The translations under genes and the position numbers were made by a program. Under the pieces are notes generated by a model. The model did no database searches, was not told the origin of the DNA, and saw nothing but the letters and a program-made list of their open reading frames with translations. Of a DNA stretch of 24,324 bases, positions 23,574-24,324 are shown in pieces; within the stretch, counting starts at the first letter, position 1; the number at the start of each line of letters is the position of its first letter. Source of the DNA: CBIFVZ01 sp966185765 (GTDB lineage: Bacteria; Pseudomonadota; Gammaproteobacteria; Enterobacterales; Enterobacteriaceae); contig CBIFVZ010000061.1 of assembly GCA_966185765.1 (NCBI GenBank), positions 1 through 24,324 of the forward strand, in the 5' to 3' direction.

Positions 23574-24324
23574 TTACTCTTCGCTGAACAAGTCGCCGCC
23601 GTGCATATCAATCATTTCCAGCGCCTTACCGCCGCCGCGTGCCACACAGGTCAGTGGGTCTTCTGCCACAACCACTGGAATACCCGTCTCTTCCATCAGC
23701 AGACGGTCAAGGTTACGCAGCAGCGCACCGCCGCCAGTCAGGACCATACCGCGCTCAGAAATATCGGACGCCAGCTCAGGCGGGCATTGCTCCAGCGCCA
23801 CCATTACCGCGCTCACAATACCGGTCAGCGGCTCCTGCAGCGCTTCAAGAATTTCGTTTGAGTTCAGAGTAAAACCACGCGGTACACCTTCTGCCAGGTT
23901 ACGACCACGCACTTCGATTTCGCGAACTTCGTCACCCGGGTAGGCAGAACCTATTTCGTGCTTGATACGCTCTGCGGTCGCTTCACCAATCAGTGAGCCG
24001 TAGTTACGGCGCACGTAATTGATAATGGCTTCATCAAAGCGGTCACCACCAATACGTACCGAAGAAGAATAGACCACGCCGTTAAGAGAGATAACTGCAA
24101 CTTCTGTCGTACCACCACCAATATCAACAACCATAGAACCGGTTGCTTCAGAGACCGGCAGGCCTGCGCCGATTGCCGCAGCCATCGGTTCTTCAATCAG
24201 GAAAACTTCACGTGCGCCTGCGCCCTGCGCAGACTCACGGATAGCACGACGCTCAACCTGGGTCGCCCCCACCGGCACACACACCAGCACGCGCGGGCTT
24301 GGGCGCATGAAGCTGTTGCTGTGA
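23574..24324 (-). CDS. mreB: Rod shape-determining actin homologue MreB (C-terminal part)
   Basis: The gene runs off the right edge; about 250 C-terminal codons are present. The reading frame continues through the last bases ([20 protein letters not shown]), so the Met at 24308 is internal, not a start. MreB is a bacterial actin that forms antiparallel membrane-bound filaments and positions the elongasome. The actin-fold ATP-binding motifs are seen: phosphate-2 loop [12 protein letters not shown], then GGDRFDEAI, and the adenosine motif LTGGGALL. The C-terminus [11 protein letters not shown] matches E. coli. It leads the mreBCD operon. Confidence 0.98.

Overview
The window is a chromosomal housekeeping segment from a member of the Enterobacteriaceae. 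The gene order rplM - zapE - zapG - degQ - degS - mdh - argR - yhcN - yhcO - aaeBAX - aaeR - tldD - yhdP - rng - yhdE - mreDCB is the one I know from Escherichia coli, and protein lengths match the E. coli ones almost residue for residue. An ERIC-type repeat, typical of enterics, supports this. Two departures exclude E. coli K-12 itself: a second yhcN copy, and a GabD-like aldehyde dehydrogenase between yhcO and aaeB. I cannot name the genus from sequence alone.

Layout. 1-75 is the start of rplM (minus), preceded by its promoter and leader, then by two adjacent palindromic repeats (an ERIC-like unit at about 365-480 and a 121-bp palindrome at 486-606). 615-1742 is zapE (minus), divergent from zapG, degQ and degS (plus, 1938-4963), the last two being periplasmic HtrA-family proteases. 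mdh (minus) and argR (plus) diverge around a 504-bp control region with a recognisable ARG-box operator. 7045-7450 is an AT-rich regulatory stretch with a seven-unit octamer repeat and a perfect-half-site CRP box. Two yhcN-family genes follow, then yhcO and the dehydrogenase gene on the minus strand.

9977-10156 is a cluster of hairpins bounded by two identical 20-nt palindromic copies. Next is the aromatic-acid efflux operon aaeXAB (minus) and its divergent regulator aaeR (plus), with a CRP-like site between. The rest, 14437 to the end, is on the minus strand: tldD, yhdP, rng, yhdE, mreD, mreC and most of mreB. mreB-mreC-mreD form the cell-shape operon, with a UUCG-capped hairpin between mreB and mreC. 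Maf (yhdE), RNase G and YhdP follow with tight spacing.

How it works together. Most genes serve envelope growth and quality control (MreBCD, ZapE, ZapG, DegQ, DegS, YhdP) or central metabolism and its control (Mdh, ArgR). I found no phage, IS element, CRISPR array, tRNA gene or defence system. The least explained material is intergenic: the rplM-upstream palindromes, the octamer tandem repeat and the hairpin cluster by the dehydrogenase gene.
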